From positions 62,001-126,000 of the IMG/VR virus record IMGVR_UViG_3300044953_000377: a DNA stretch of 64,000 nt. One strand, 5' to 3'. The notes below the pieces were generated by a model. The model saw only the letters and a list, made by a program, of their open reading frames with translations, had not been told where the DNA came from and did no database searches. Position numbers and translations under genes: made by a program. The DNA is from a virus. Below are positions 35,442 through 45,277 of this stretch, one piece after another; the stretch's first letter is position 1; each line of letters opens with the position of its first letter.

Positions 35442-35747
35442 TTAGATTGATTCTTTCTTTTTGAGTTGTTCTAGATAGTCTTTCCAGACAAGTCCACCCT
35501 CTTTAATTCCTGCTTTTTGAAATTTATGGAGCTCTGCTCTTTTAGACATTATATAGGAAGCTATAATTGCGTCCTTCAATTCTATTTCTTTTCGATCTAG
35601 CATTTCCTGAACCTTTTTAATTGATTTCATTGCTTCATCCCTGTTAGCAAATCTAAGGCCTGGGGTATACTTCCTTTCTCCGTCAAAAGGATTTACGTCT
35701 TTTAGGTATACATCCTCGAATAATTTGAAAGATAGAATTTTTTTCAC
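35442..35747 (-). CDS. Tagged small helical protein on the minus strand (101 aa)
   Basis: Reads on the minus strand from a GTG (35745-35747): MKKILSFKLFEDVYLKD. The start is very similar to that of the protein at 60118 (MKKIVSFKLFENGKF). The rest is charged and helical (EAMKSIKKVQEMLDRKEIE). A minus-strand AATATATAA lies 3 bases upstream, a variant of the recurrent promoter-like motif. It is one of only two minus-strand genes in the window. Function unknown; packaging is inferred from the tag. Confidence 0.55.
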   Translation of the reverse strand: MKKILSFKLFEDVYLKDVNPFDGERKYTPGLRFANRDEAMKSIKKVQEMLDRKEIELKDAIIASYIMSKRAELHKFQKAGIKEGGLVWKDYLEQLKKKESI

Positions 35748-35799
35748 CTATTATATATTCCTTTTTGAAACCTCTTCCCTACAACACTATAAAATAGAT

Positions 35800-37206
35800 A
35801 TGATCATAGATATTGAGAATACAGGAAATGGATTATCTGTTTCACATTATACAGAGGAAGGAGAAGTTAATTTATTGAAAATTCAGGTACCAAAGCATCT
35901 ACAATTTGTTTGGCAAAAAACATTGGAGAACGACAAAAGTAAAGATAAGGAATGGAGGTCGTGGGACAATTTTCCTGTGAAGAAAGTTAACACTAGTAAG
36001 TTTGACAAGTATAGGGTGGTAGAAATATTAGAAGCTATAGATCCTGAAATAACAAAACCCCTTTGGGATTACCAAACTCCAAAAAAATACTTTGTCGATA
36101 TAGAGGTTGAAATCACGGATAATCGTGCAGATTCTTTAGATAATGAAAACTCTAAGAACCGGGTGCTTTCAATAGGAATGGCTTCTTCACAGGGAAAGAT
36201 CCTTGTTATTGGACTTGAAGATATTCTTCAGGATAAAATATTAAAAATAGAGAAAAGGATAAAGGAGCACTTTAAAGATCAAGCAGGGGAATGGACTTTT
36301 AATTATAGGAAGTTTGAGACTGAGTTTGATATGCTTTATACTTTCTTCTCTAAGCTAGTTCCTAAGATGCCTTTGATAACTGGGTGGAACTGGTTTGGAT
36401 ATGACTGGCCTTATCTTATCAATAGAGCAAAAAGATTAGGAATAGATCCAAAAATAGCTTCACCTAGTGGAATTCTCTTAGGAATGAATCAGATTCCGAT
36501 GCACATTTTAATGGTTGACTATCTTGACATCTATAAGAAATGGGATAGGGTCATAAAGATCAGAGAATCTAACTCATTAGACTACGTTGCTAATCAAGCT
36601 ATAGGAATAAAAAAGATTTCTTATAGTGGAACATTAAAAGATTTATACGAATCAGATTTTGAGACATTTATCTTTTATAACGCAGTCGACTGTGCTTTAG
36701 TCCATTATATAGATAAAAGGTTGGACACCCTTTCAACTTTCTTTAAAATTGCCGAAGTTAGTAGAGTGGAAATAAACAGAGCTTTATCCCCGGTATGGAC
36801 TACTGAGGTACTGATGCTAAGAAAATTCTTGGAAAGAAAAAGAGTTATTGTCAACGAGAGAAAAGGAGAATCTCATGTAAAGTTTGAGGGAGCTTATGTT
36901 AAGAAGCCAGAGAAGGGATTATACGAATGGATTGCTTGTTTTGACTTTGCCTCCCTATATCCTAATACAATGATGCAATGGGGAATTTCTCCTGAGGCTT
37001 ACATAGGAAAAAATCTAAAGGAAATACCTGAAGGAGCAATAAAGACCTCCTCGGGAGCAGTTTTTTATAATAAAGATGGGCAAGAACCTATACTTAGAGA
37101 AATATTGAAAGGACTTTATTCTCAAAGAAAAGCTACTAAGAAAAAATATTTTGAGTGTGAAAAGGAAATAGAAAAAATTAAAAAAGAAATAAAATTAAAA
37201 TCATAA
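35800..37206 (+). CDS. 43A: DNA polymerase family B, N-terminal fragment (exonuclease plus start of palm/fingers)
   Basis: Start set at ATG 35800 (MIIDIENTGNGLSVSHYTEE). 468 residues. Exo I is in KKYFVDIEVEI (~residue 95), Exo II region in WNWFGYDWPYLINR (~residue 200) and polymerase motif A in DFASLYPNTMMQWGISPE (~residue 388). The chain ends in a helix (KKYFECEKEIEKIKKEIK), which corresponds to the fingers hairpin of T4 gp43. Motifs B and C are absent here; they are encoded at 56812-59662. No intein sequence ends this fragment, so it must join the rest non-covalently. Known split gp43 genes exist in some T4-like phages. It is followed 3 bases later by dUTPase. Confidence 0.9.
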   Translation: MIIDIENTGNGLSVSHYTEEGEVNLLKIQVPKHLQFVWQKTLENDKSKDKEWRSWDNFPVKKVNTSKFDKYRVVEILEAIDPEITKPLWDYQTPKKYFVDIEVEITDNRADSLDNENSKNRVLSIGMASSQGKILVIGLEDILQDKILKIEKRIKEHFKDQAGEWTFNYRKFETEFDMLYTFFSKLVPKMPLITGWNWFGYDWPYLINRAKRLGIDPKIASPSGILLGMNQIPMHILMVDYLDIYKKWDRVIKIRESNSLDYVANQAIGIKKISYSGTLKDLYESDFETFIFYNAVDCALVHYIDKRLDTLSTFFKIAEVSRVEINRALSPVWTTEVLMLRKFLERKRVIVNERKGESHVKFEGAYVKKPEKGLYEWIACFDFASLYPNTMMQWGISPEAYIGKNLKEIPEGAIKTSSGAVFYNKDGQEPILREILKGLYSQRKATKKKYFECEKEIEKIKKEIKLKS

Positions 37207-37209
37207 ATT

Positions 37210-37674
37210 ATGGCAAACACAGATAACAAATGTTCAGATCTTTCGGTGGAGGATTTTTACACGGGGTCTGAAGACACTTTAGGATTAGTTTACAACAAAC
37301 AAAAAGAACTCCAGGAAAGGTATGGGTTCGATTTCAAAGATTGGTCTATCAAACAGATATCAGATTTTTGGATGGTCAATAAGCACGCACTTGGTGATGA
37401 ACTAAATGAAATGTTCGATGCACTGGGAGGAATTAACGATGGTATAGGATCTGCTGGTTGGAAATACTGGAAAGGCGACAACAAAAAAACAGAGACTATG
37501 AAAATCTCAGATCTTTCAGAAGCTGACAAGTTGGAGCTATATTATGAGTGGATAGACGGATTACATTTTTATATGAACTTCGCTATTTCTATTGGTATGA
37601 CAAGTAAGGATATTGTTAATCTTTATATGTCTAAACATAAAGAAAATCATAGAAGACAGGATTCAGGATATTAA
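37210..37674 (+). CDS. Dimeric dUTPase (all-alpha NTP pyrophosphatase)
   Basis: 154 residues, all helical. A YNKQKELQERYG start, an acidic helix with DELNEMFDALG (residues ~60), WKYWKG, then ELYYEWIDGLHFYMNF and the C-terminal YMSKHKENHRRQDSGY are the hallmarks of the dimeric dUTPase family. The Glu/Asp residues bind Mg2+ and the C-terminal Lys/Arg residues contact the substrate. It hydrolyses dUTP to dUMP and PPi, keeping uracil out of DNA and feeding dTMP synthesis. It lies between the polymerase fragment and the ribonucleotide reductase genes. Confidence 0.85.
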   Translation: MANTDNKCSDLSVEDFYTGSEDTLGLVYNKQKELQERYGFDFKDWSIKQISDFWMVNKHALGDELNEMFDALGGINDGIGSAGWKYWKGDNKKTETMKISDLSEADKLELYYEWIDGLHFYMNFAISIGMTSKDIVNLYMSKHKENHRRQDSGY

Positions 37675-37697
37675 AATACAGATTCTCGTATTTCTTT

Positions 37698-37706
37698 GAT
37701 ATATAA
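37698..37706 (+). promoter_or_regulatory. GATATATAA motif before a homing-endonuclease remnant
   Basis: Ends 3 bases before the ATG (37710) of the GIY-YIG pseudogene. The placement matches the other homing-endonuclease genes of the window. Confidence 0.4.
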
Positions 37707-37709
37707 AAA

Positions 37710-38572
37710 ATGAAAGCTTTTGTATATCTTTGGACTAATAGTAAAAATCTTATGTTGAATCTCATATAGGAGATATGGATGATGGATACATAGGATCTGG
37801 TAAATATTTTATTAATTCATATAATAAAAATCCTGAATTTTTTTCAAGAGAGATATTGGAGGTTATAGAAGGTCCATACGTAAAGGAAAGAATAAAAGAA
37901 AGATAGGAATATTATTTAGATCTTTATAAGGTTTCAAAAGATCCTCTATATTATAACATAAGTAATAGGTATTTTGGAGGCGATGTTTATTCTGGATTAA
38001 GCGAGGAGGATAAAAAAAATATGATTAATAAAACAGTCGAAAAAACTAATGAAGATAGAATTAATAATCCGGAAAAATGGAAAATGATATACAGTAAAAT
38101 GTCCAAATCAAAAAGGGATAAATCATTACCAGTTAATCAGTTTGATAGTGAAGGAGTATTTATTAATTCTTATTCATGTATAGAAGAAGCACATGAAATA
38201 ACTGGAATATCTAAAGGAAATATCCATTCCGCTATAACAGGTAAGAGAAATAGTGCAGGTGGATTTAGATGGTCGTTTACAAAAGAACCGAATAACATTG
38301 TTAGTAAAAAATGTGGAAGGCCTAATGGAATTAAGAATAAGATTAAGATTGAAAGATCACATACTAATATAAGAAAAATGCAGGTAACTCAATATGATTT
38401 GTTTGGTAATTTAATTAAGATTTGGGAATCAGCATCCGAAGCATCTAAAGAATTGGCCCTAAGCTCCGGATGTATAACACATTTTGTTAATGGAAGAAAA
38501 CCAAAGTCTGGAAACTATGGTGGATTTATATGGGAAAAAGGAAATTATATCACATATACTATATACGAGTAA
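37710..38572 (+). pseudogene. Decayed GIY-YIG homing endonuclease near the polymerase split
   Basis: Opens with MKAFVYLWTNSKNL, the GIY part. One base seems lost around 37751; restoring a T gives YVESHIGDMDDGYIGSGKYF, the YIG part. After that the frame runs to a TAG at 37903-37905 and continues to 38572. The end part (from ATG 38021) carries two NUMOD1-like modules (SCIEEAHEITGISKGNIHSA and SASEASKELALSSGC). The gene thus has a frameshift and a nonsense codon. It stands 0.5 kb from the polymerase N-terminal fragment, so it may be the element that once split the polymerase. The 183-residue DNA-binding end is still open. Confidence 0.8.
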
Positions 38573-38603
38573 TAAAATAATATTAATATATAAAATAAAA
38601 AAA

Positions 38604-39584
38604 ATGGAAAAATTATTGACACCCAATCCTAAAAGATTCTCGTTGTTTCCCGTTCAACATCACGACATGTGGACAATGTATAAAACAGCTGAAGCATCTT
38701 TTTGGACAGTAGAAGAAATAGATCTAGCTCAAGATATAACACACTGGAGAGATAAATTAAACGATAACGAGAGATATTTTATTAAGCATGTAATTGCTTT
38801 CTTTAATAACTCCGATGGAATTGTAAATGAAAATTTAGCTGCAAACTTTTTTAATCAAGTACAATATCCAGAGGCAAGATGCTTTTATGGATTCCAATTA
38901 GCAATAGAGAACATTCACGGAGAAACGTATTCTCTTCTTATTGATTCCTATATAAGAGACGGAGAAGAAAAGGAACATCTATTTAATGCTATTGATACTG
39001 TTCCCTCAGTCAAAAGAAAAGCTGATTGGGCTATGAAATGGATAGAGAAAGGGTCATTCATAGAAACATTAATTGCTTTTGCTGCTGTGGAAGGAATCTT
39101 CTTTTCTGGATCATTTTGTTCCATCTTCTGGTTAAAGAAAAGAGGACTAATGCCAGGACTATGTTTTGCTAATGAACTAATATCTAGAGATGAAGGATTA
39201 CATTGTGATTTTGCTTGTTTACTTTACACTAGTCACATCGAAAACAAACTTCCAGAAGAAACAGTTGTCAAGATAATTAGTGAAGCTGTAGAGATCGAAA
39301 AAGAGTTTGTTACTTCATCATTACCTGTAAGACTTATTGGAATGAACTCTGAGCTTATGTGTCAATATATAGAATTCGTTGCTGATCGTTTGCTAATTTC
39401 TTTAGGGTGTAATAAGATTTATAATAATAAATGTCCTTTTGATTTTATGGTTAACATAGCCCTTGAAAACAAAGGTAACTTCTTTGAAGGAAGAGTGGGT
39501 TCATACCAAAAATCCGGTGTTATGGACAGTACTAAAGACAATAAAGATTCTGGTAAATCCTTTACTATGGATGCTGACTTTTAA
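38604..39584 (+). CDS. nrdB: Ribonucleotide reductase class I, small subunit
   Basis: Start set at ATG 38604 after an A-rich leader (an upstream in-frame ATG falls in the endonuclease remnant). 326 residues. Metal-ligand motifs: EEIDLAQD early, [17 protein letters not shown] (E..H pair), [10 protein letters not shown] and DEGLHCDFA. This diiron/tyrosyl-radical subunit pairs with NrdA to make dNDPs. The C-terminus [12 protein letters not shown] fits the peptide that docks to the large subunit. nrdA follows after one small gene. Confidence 0.9.
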   Translation: MEKLLTPNPKRFSLFPVQHHDMWTMYKTAEASFWTVEEIDLAQDITHWRDKLNDNERYFIKHVIAFFNNSDGIVNENLAANFFNQVQYPEARCFYGFQLAIENIHGETYSLLIDSYIRDGEEKEHLFNAIDTVPSVKRKADWAMKWIEKGSFIETLIAFAAVEGIFFSGSFCSIFWLKKRGLMPGLCFANELISRDEGLHCDFACLLYTSHIENKLPEETVVKIISEAVEIEKEFVTSSLPVRLIGMNSELMCQYIEFVADRLLISLGCNKIYNNKCPFDFMVNIALENKGNFFEGRVGSYQKSGVMDSTKDNKDSGKSFTMDADF

Positions 39585-39635
39585 TTTGGTAACAGATCCC
39601 CAATTGAATATATATAAGGCATATAATTAACAACT

Positions 39636-39962
39636 GTGGCTCAGAAAACTAGATCTCAATTTAAAGTAATATTTTCCCAAGGAAATATCCTAAATCAACA
39701 GGATTTCCATGACTTTATAGATAGTTATTGGAACTTGCCCGATGATGGTTCTTTTACTGGGATAACTGGGCCTTCTGGACCTACCGGACCTACTGGATAT
39801 GGTGTTCAAGGAGCAACCGGGCCAACAGGTGACACGATGTTAACATCAGTTCCTGGTGCAACCTCAACAACTGGAACAACTGGAAATTATGCAGCTGGTT
39901 CCGGAGCTTTCTATTTTCATGACGGCTCCCAATGGTGGAAGGTTAACGGTACAGGATTTTAA
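39636..39962 (+). CDS. Small collagen-repeat protein (108 aa)
   Basis: GTG start ([20 protein letters not shown]). An N-terminal helix is followed by Gly-X-Y triplets at about residues 41-68 ([13 protein letters not shown]) and a C-terminal beta part with [16 protein letters not shown]. Its layout is a miniature of the 887-residue fibre protein at 10803. It may be a short fibre or head decoration protein. It is oddly placed between nrdB and nrdA. AATATATATAA lies 18 bases before the start. Confidence 0.65.
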   Translation: MAQKTRSQFKVIFSQGNILNQQDFHDFIDSYWNLPDDGSFTGITGPSGPTGPTGYGVQGATGPTGDTMLTSVPGATSTTGTTGNYAAGSGAFYFHDGSQWWKVNGTGF

Positions 39963-40070
39963 TTTTTATTTGTATCATAAATACAGATACACAAAGCTCA
40001 CAATTCTTAAAAAATATTAAAAGAATCGAAACTAACTGTCGACTAAAAAATAAAAAAATAAACTTGTAAA

Positions 40071-42437
40071 ATGGAAGTAATAAAAAGAGATGGCTCTAGG
40101 GAAAGAGTGAAACTAGATAAGATTCTTAACCGAGTTAAAAAGCAGTGTTATGGATTAAATATGGACTATATAGAGACGATGGAGATAGCAAAAAAGGTTA
40201 TACATGGACTTTATGATGGAATTACTTCCGTAGAATTAGATACATTAGCTGCTGAAACTGCTGCAGCATTAACCCCTACACATCCAGACTACTCTATATT
40301 GGCTTCTAGGATTTGTGTTACATCCTTACATAAAAGAACTCCAAAAAGTTTTTCCCTAGTTATTGAGCAACTCTATAATTACATTGATCCTAGAACAGGA
40401 TTGAAAGCACCTATGATTGCTGATGATGTCTACGAGATCATCATGAATAATTCAAAAGATATAGATTCTCAAATAATAACTGATAGAGATTTGGAATATG
40501 ATTATTTTGGGTTCAAAACTCTGGAAAAATCATATCTATTAAAAATAGATGGTCTTCCAGCAGAAAGACCACAGCAAATGTTAATGAGAGTAGCGATAGG
40601 AATTCATAAAAATGATTTGACCTCTGCTTATAAGACATACGATTTAATGAGTCAGGGATATTTTACTCACGCAACACCTACATTGTTTAACTCTGGTACT
40701 AGAAGACCACAGCTTTCTTCTTGTTTTTTAGTTTCAATGGATGATGATTCGATCCGGGGAATTTATAAAACTCTTTCGGATGTAGCTCATATTTCTAAGA
40801 ATGCAGGAGGTATTGGATTACACATACACAACGTAAGAGGTACAGGAGCTTACATTAGAGGCACTAACGGAACATCTAATGGTATTATCCCGATGCTTAA
40901 GGTGTTCAATGAGACTGCAAGATATGTTGACCAGGGGGGAGGAAGAAGAAAAGGATCCTTTGCTGTTTATTTAGAGCCTTGGCATTGTGACGTTGAAGAT
41001 TTTTTAAATCTTAGAAAAAATCACGGTAAGGAAGAAATGAGAGCTAGAGATCTTTTCTTGGCTTTATGGACGCCTGATTTATTTATGGAGAGAGTAAGAG
41101 AAAACGGGGATTGGACGTTATTCTCACCAGACGAAGCCCCTGGATTAGATGACTGCTATGGAGAGGAGTTCAATAAGCTTTATACTAAATATGAATCTGA
41201 AGGAAAGGGTAGAAAAACTGTAAAAGCTCAAGATCTATGGTATAAAATTATAGAGGCACAGATAGAAACTGGAACACCTTATATTCTCTACAAGGATTCT
41301 GCTAACGGTAAGTCAAATCAAAAGAATTTAGGTACAATTAAATCATCTAATCTTTGTACGGAAATTATAGAGTACTCAGATGCTAAAGAAACTGCAGTTT
41401 GTAACCTTGCTTCCATTGCCCTTCCTAAATTTATTATACCGGGTAAGAAACCTAAGTATGATTTTAATGCACTCAAAGATATAGCATATACGGCTACAAT
41501 AAATCTTAATAGAGTAATAGATGTTAATTATTATCCTACTAAGGAGACCAAGACTTCTAATATGAAGCACAGACCTATAGGTATAGGCGTACAGGGATTA
41601 GCAGATACTTTTGCTATATTAAAAATACCTTTCGATTCTGAAGAAGCTAAGCAATTAGATAGAGAAATGTTTGAAGCAATATATTATGGTGCTATGTGTG
41701 CTTCTGTCGATCTTGCAGAGAAAGAGGGAGCATACCAATCTTTTAAAGGATCTCCTCTATCTAAAGGATTATTTCAATTTGATCTATGGGATGAAAAACC
41801 TAGTACAAGGTGGGATTGGGAGGAATTAAGAGAAAAAGTTAAAACACATGGTGCTAGAAACTCTTTATTACTTGCACCAATGCCTACTGCATCGACTAGT
41901 CAGATTCTAGGTAACAATGAATGTTTTGAACCTTTCACTTCTAATATCTATATTAGAAAAACACTATCTGGAGAATTTCCAGTAGTTAATAAACATCTTG
42001 TTAAAGATTTAGTTAAGCTTGGATTATGGAATGAATCATTAAGGGATAAGATTATTATTAATAACGGATCAGTTCAGGATATACCAGAAATACCAGAGGA
42101 ACTTAAATCTATCTACAAAACTGCTTGGGAAATGAGTCAGAAGATTATAATAGATCACGCTGCTATTAGGTCTCCGTTCATCTGTCAGAGTCAGAGTATG
42201 AATCTTTTTGTACAGGATGCTAATTTTGCTAAACTATCTTCAGCACATTTTTATGGGTGGTCTAAAGGGTTAAAAACCGGAAGCTATTATATCAGAACTA
42301 AAGCTGCTTCAACAGCTATAAAGGGATTAGGGATAGATACTAGTAAAACAGAGGACATAAAAACGGAGGAAGACAATTATAGCGATCTAGTTTGTAGTAT
42401 TGATAATCCTGGAGATTGTAAAGCCTGTGGATCATAA
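40071..42437 (+). CDS. nrdA: Ribonucleotide reductase class I, large subunit
   Basis: 788 residues from ATG 40071. An N-terminal ATP-cone ([20 protein letters not shown]) precedes the catalytic barrel. This has [13 protein letters not shown] (first active Cys), NLCTEI and CNLASIALP (second Cys), and [19 protein letters not shown]. The C-terminus ends CKACGS, the redox-active Cys pair that takes electrons from thioredoxin/glutaredoxin. The ATP cone predicts allosteric overall regulation. A ~108-base leader upstream shows no clear promoter. With nrdB and dUTPase it supplies dNTPs for phage replication. Confidence 0.95.
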   Translation: MEVIKRDGSRERVKLDKILNRVKKQCYGLNMDYIETMEIAKKVIHGLYDGITSVELDTLAAETAAALTPTHPDYSILASRICVTSLHKRTPKSFSLVIEQLYNYIDPRTGLKAPMIADDVYEIIMNNSKDIDSQIITDRDLEYDYFGFKTLEKSYLLKIDGLPAERPQQMLMRVAIGIHKNDLTSAYKTYDLMSQGYFTHATPTLFNSGTRRPQLSSCFLVSMDDDSIRGIYKTLSDVAHISKNAGGIGLHIHNVRGTGAYIRGTNGTSNGIIPMLKVFNETARYVDQGGGRRKGSFAVYLEPWHCDVEDFLNLRKNHGKEEMRARDLFLALWTPDLFMERVRENGDWTLFSPDEAPGLDDCYGEEFNKLYTKYESEGKGRKTVKAQDLWYKIIEAQIETGTPYILYKDSANGKSNQKNLGTIKSSNLCTEIIEYSDAKETAVCNLASIALPKFIIPGKKPKYDFNALKDIAYTATINLNRVIDVNYYPTKETKTSNMKHRPIGIGVQGLADTFAILKIPFDSEEAKQLDREMFEAIYYGAMCASVDLAEKEGAYQSFKGSPLSKGLFQFDLWDEKPSTRWDWEELREKVKTHGARNSLLLAPMPTASTSQILGNNECFEPFTSNIYIRKTLSGEFPVVNKHLVKDLVKLGLWNESLRDKIIINNGSVQDIPEIPEELKSIYKTAWEMSQKIIIDHAAIRSPFICQSQSMNLFVQDANFAKLSSAHFYGWSKGLKTGSYYIRTKAASTAIKGLGIDTSKTEDIKTEEDNYSDLVCSIDNPGDCKACGS

Positions 42438-42445
42438 ATAAAATT

Positions 42446-43102
42446 ATGGATAAAAAGAATAATCCTAAGAAAATAAACAACTTCAAAGAATTCGTAAAAG
42501 AATTTGGAGACATTGACGGCAAGGAAAATTTAGAAGATATACCTTGTATAATTTTAACTGGTCCTCCTGGATGCGGCAAAGGTACACAGTCAAAGATAAT
42601 ATCTAAGGGTATGAGATGGAAACACGTTTCTACCGGCGATATATTAAGAGCTTCTGATGACAGGGATATTAAAAAGATGATGAAGAACGGAGAGTTACTT
42701 CCTGATGAATTAGTAGGAAAGGAACTAATTGCATATCTCAAAGACTACTCTAAGCATCACGATCCTAAGGGATTTATATTTGATGGTTATCCAAGAAATC
42801 TTGCACAGAGAGATATTTTTGAAGAAATATGTAGGGTAAACAAATTAAAGCTCGTATATATTTTCTTTTTAAACGGACCTGAAGATTTATTAAAGAAGAG
42901 AATTATTAACCGAGGTAAATCTTCGGGAAGATCAGACGACAAAAGCGAGAAAGCTTTTGAGAAAAGAATGAAAGAATATAACGAGCAAACCCTTCCCATG
43001 ATAGAATCAATGAGGAATGGAGGAAACTTCCTAGAGATATCTGCCACTAAGGATCTTGAGGGGGTTTCTTCTTTAATATTTAAGAAATTGAATGAAATTT
43101 AA
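42446..43102 (+). CDS. adk: Adenylate kinase-like NMP kinase with tag-like N-terminal extension
   Basis: 218 residues. P-loop GPPGCGKGTQ (~residue 38), NMP-binding HVSTGDILRA (~55), FDGYPRNLAQ (~113) and a LID-region Arg-rich part (RIINRGKSSGRSDDK) are those of adenylate kinases; the LID is the short type. The first ~30 residues (KKINNFKEFVKEFGD) are an extension with the F-x-x-F-V pattern seen in the tagged proteins. It could phosphorylate AMP or other NMPs to sustain nucleotide pools. Whether the extension is a true packaging tag or just similar is unclear. Confidence 0.8.
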   Translation: MDKKNNPKKINNFKEFVKEFGDIDGKENLEDIPCIILTGPPGCGKGTQSKIISKGMRWKHVSTGDILRASDDRDIKKMMKNGELLPDELVGKELIAYLKDYSKHHDPKGFIFDGYPRNLAQRDIFEEICRVNKLKLVYIFFLNGPEDLLKKRIINRGKSSGRSDDKSEKAFEKRMKEYNEQTLPMIESMRNGGNFLEISATKDLEGVSSLIFKKLNEI

Positions 43103-43150
43103 TTTATAAAATAGTCTATAACTATTAAAAAACAATTAAAAAACAATAAA

Positions 43151-44383
43151 ATGGATAATGTCGAAAAAGAATCCCCTGTTGAGAATCAGGAAATAAATCA
43201 ACCAACCCAGCCAACTATCTGTTTAACTATGATAGTTAAAAACGAATCTCAAGTAATTAGAAGATGTATAGATTCGGTAAAAGATTATATCAGCTATTGG
43301 GTTATTGTAGACACAGGATCTACTGACGGAACACAAGATCTCATTAAAGAAATCATGGCTGAGTATAACATTCCCGGGGAACTACACGAAAGACCTTGGG
43401 TTGATTTTGGACACAATAGAACTGAAAATCTACGATATGCCAAGGATAAGGCAGATTACCGATTAATAATAGATGCGGATGATGTACTTGTCGTTGAAAA
43501 TCCTGAAGTTAATCCATTCTTAAATGTAACCAAGGATTTCTATAAAATAAAAATAAGACTAGGTTCATTAGCATATTATAGATCCCAACTAATTAGAGGG
43601 GATCAAGATTGGAAATATGTTGGTGTTTTACACGAATATCTTTCTGGACCAGAAGACATGGATCTCGAGGAGGACTTTTTAGAAGGGGTAGAAATGCACG
43701 CTTCAGTTTCGGGACACAATAGAGACATTAAAGGTAAAGACAAATACTATAATGATGCTTTAATTTTCGAAAAGGCTATTTTAACTACCACAAAAGAAGA
43801 ACTTCCTATAGATTTGGAAAGAAGATATGTCTTTTATATGGCACAAAGCTATAGAGATGCTGGAATGCACGAAAGATCTATCGAAGCTTATCAAAGAAGA
43901 GCTGATCTAGGAGGATGGAACGAAGAAGTTTATATTTCCAAATATTGGATTGCTAGACAAAAGCAGACAATGCAAAAACCCGACGAGGAAATAATTGATG
44001 CTTATTTAAAAGCTTGGGAATACAGACCAAATAGACTTGAATCATTATATCACCTTATTAAATTCCTGGGGAGCAGAAAGAGATATGCTTTAGCTTTTGC
44101 TCTATCTTCAATAGGAATGAAAACTGGACCATGCTCAGATATCCTTTTCGTCGAAGATGAAATTTGGAAATGGAGAATGCCTGATGAATATTCAGTACTT
44201 GCTTACTATAACGGAAATGCAGAGGAAGCACGTAAGACTACAAGTATTATAATTAATTCCCCAGTATTCCAAAAAATAACTAAGGGTGAGCAAGATAGAA
44301 TCCTTAAGAATTTGGATTTCTATAAAAAAGCTATAGACCGAAATACAGAAGAAGAGCCTAAAGAGGAATTACAGGAATCTTAG
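43151..44383 (+). CDS. Family 2-type glycosyltransferase with TPR-like C-terminal part
   Basis: 410 residues from ATG 43151. The GT-A fold begins ICLTMIVKNESQVIRRCIDS (~residue 23), then VIVDTGSTDGTQDLI (~55) and the metal-binding DADD in RLIIDADDVLV (~108). The last ~200 residues are helical, with TPR-like spacing (YVFYMAQSYRDAGMHERSIE). Related enzymes glycosylate DNA bases, proteins or surface sugars. In T4-like phages glycosylation often protects DNA, but the substrate here cannot be told from sequence. Confidence 0.8.
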   Translation: MDNVEKESPVENQEINQPTQPTICLTMIVKNESQVIRRCIDSVKDYISYWVIVDTGSTDGTQDLIKEIMAEYNIPGELHERPWVDFGHNRTENLRYAKDKADYRLIIDADDVLVVENPEVNPFLNVTKDFYKIKIRLGSLAYYRSQLIRGDQDWKYVGVLHEYLSGPEDMDLEEDFLEGVEMHASVSGHNRDIKGKDKYYNDALIFEKAILTTTKEELPIDLERRYVFYMAQSYRDAGMHERSIEAYQRRADLGGWNEEVYISKYWIARQKQTMQKPDEEIIDAYLKAWEYRPNRLESLYHLIKFLGSRKRYALAFALSSIGMKTGPCSDILFVEDEIWKWRMPDEYSVLAYYNGNAEEARKTTSIIINSPVFQKITKGEQDRILKNLDFYKKAIDRNTEEEPKEELQES

Positions 44384-44391
44384 GAAATGTA

Positions 44392-44400
44392 GATATATAA
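44392..44400 (+). promoter_or_regulatory. GATATATAA motif, candidate phage promoter
   Basis: Eight bases after the glycosyltransferase stop and 16 bases before the ATG of the tagged gene at 44417. Confidence 0.4.
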
Positions 44401-44416
44401 CATAAAAAGTTATATA

Positions 44417-44899
44417 ATGAGAATTCTAAGATTTGCGGATTTTTTAAATGAGTCTGTTTATAACGTAGGAATTCCTCTTTACAGAGGATCTAGCTTCCAA
44501 CCAGAAAGAACAATAAAAAGAAATAAGTTTATTGGGGAGCTTCAGGATTTCCTTACTCAAGTTGCTAACGGTACACTTTCCGAAATCACAGTAATAGCTG
44601 AAATACCAACACAAGGTAAGAATGTGCCACAATATCTAAAAGATATTTATGCTGAAATGGGATATGATCCTAGCGAAAATCAGGAAGATATGTATGACCC
44701 TGAGACTGATGTTTACATGGGAAATAGAAGCAGAACAGCAGATGAACCTTATAGAAATATATTTGTAGACTCGGAGTTTATTGTTAAAGATGTTGATCAA
44801 ACAAAAGGAGTTATTATTGCAGTTCCTTATTCTTTAAAAAGAAAGAATGTTACTGTAGAATTAACACCTGATATGATTGACGAGGCTTACGTTAAATAA
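44417..44899 (+). CDS. Tagged protein, possible ADP-ribosyltransferase-like fold (160 aa)
   Basis: MRILRFADFLNESVYNVG is a clear example of the tag, with a predicted cut after Glu13. Right after it comes IPLYRGSSF, which resembles the first Arg motif of ADP-ribosyltransferases. Near residue 118 NIFVDSEFIVKDV could be the acidic motif strand, but the central S-T-S motif is not obvious. T4 also packages an ADP-ribosyltransferase (Alt) as an internal protein, so the analogy is attractive. Without a structural prediction this stays a weak call; the alternative is a plain unknown internal protein. Confidence 0.55.
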   Translation: MRILRFADFLNESVYNVGIPLYRGSSFQPERTIKRNKFIGELQDFLTQVANGTLSEITVIAEIPTQGKNVPQYLKDIYAEMGYDPSENQEDMYDPETDVYMGNRSRTADEPYRNIFVDSEFIVKDVDQTKGVIIAVPYSLKRKNVTVELTPDMIDEAYVK

Positions 44900-44917
44900 T
44901 TTAGCACTTACTAACAT

Positions 44918-45277
44918 ATGGATTTTGATGATTTTTATATAGCAAAAATCGGAGACCATACTTTCATATTAGAAGATTGCAAAGACTTTCCAAAAGGGCT
45001 TTCAGAAAGAGAGCATCTCCTCGAAAATGAGGGGATGCTTTTTAAGTTTAATGATCCTGGACATAGATCTTTTCATATGAAAGGATGTCTAATACCTTTG
45101 GATATTATATTCATAAAAGGGGGTAAGATACAAAAAATATATCATAACTGTAATCCTTGCGAGCTTAATGAGTGCGAGCGGTTCGAACACGAGGATGCTG
45201 ATACTGTAGTTGAACTTATGGGAGGTACATGCAAGAAAAATAGAATCAATGAGGGTTTAATTTATAGGCTTATGTGA
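44918..45277 (+). CDS. DUF192 family protein (119 aa)
   Basis: Contains the family pattern GLSEREHLLENEGMLFKF (~residues 28-45), then FHMKGCLIPLDIIFIKGG and a late VVELMGGTC. DUF192 proteins are small, often secreted or envelope proteins of bacteria and archaea with unknown activity. Here no signal peptide is present. The 3' end overlaps the convergent homing-endonuclease gene by 8 bases. A terminator-like hairpin lies within the conserved segment. Confidence 0.75.
   Translation: MDFDDFYIAKIGDHTFILEDCKDFPKGLSEREHLLENEGMLFKFNDPGHRSFHMKGCLIPLDIIFIKGGKIQKIYHNCNPCELNECERFEHEDADTVVELMGGTCKKNRINEGLIYRLM

Noticed and set aside
37150-37206. Possible third split intein at the end of the polymerase N-terminal fragment
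   Set aside because: The fragment ends in a charged helix with no Cys/Ser start, block A or block B pattern, so this break is not intein-mediated.
20770-38572. Stop-codon reassignment as an explanation for interrupted nuclease genes
   Set aside because: TAA, TAG and TGA all end clear genes in this window (for example 5143 TAG, 16794 TGA, 13466 TAA), so the interruptions are lesions rather than recoded codons.
42340-42741. 133-codon minus-strand frame over the nrdA/adk junction
   Set aside because: It overlaps two confident genes and has no motif or promoter.
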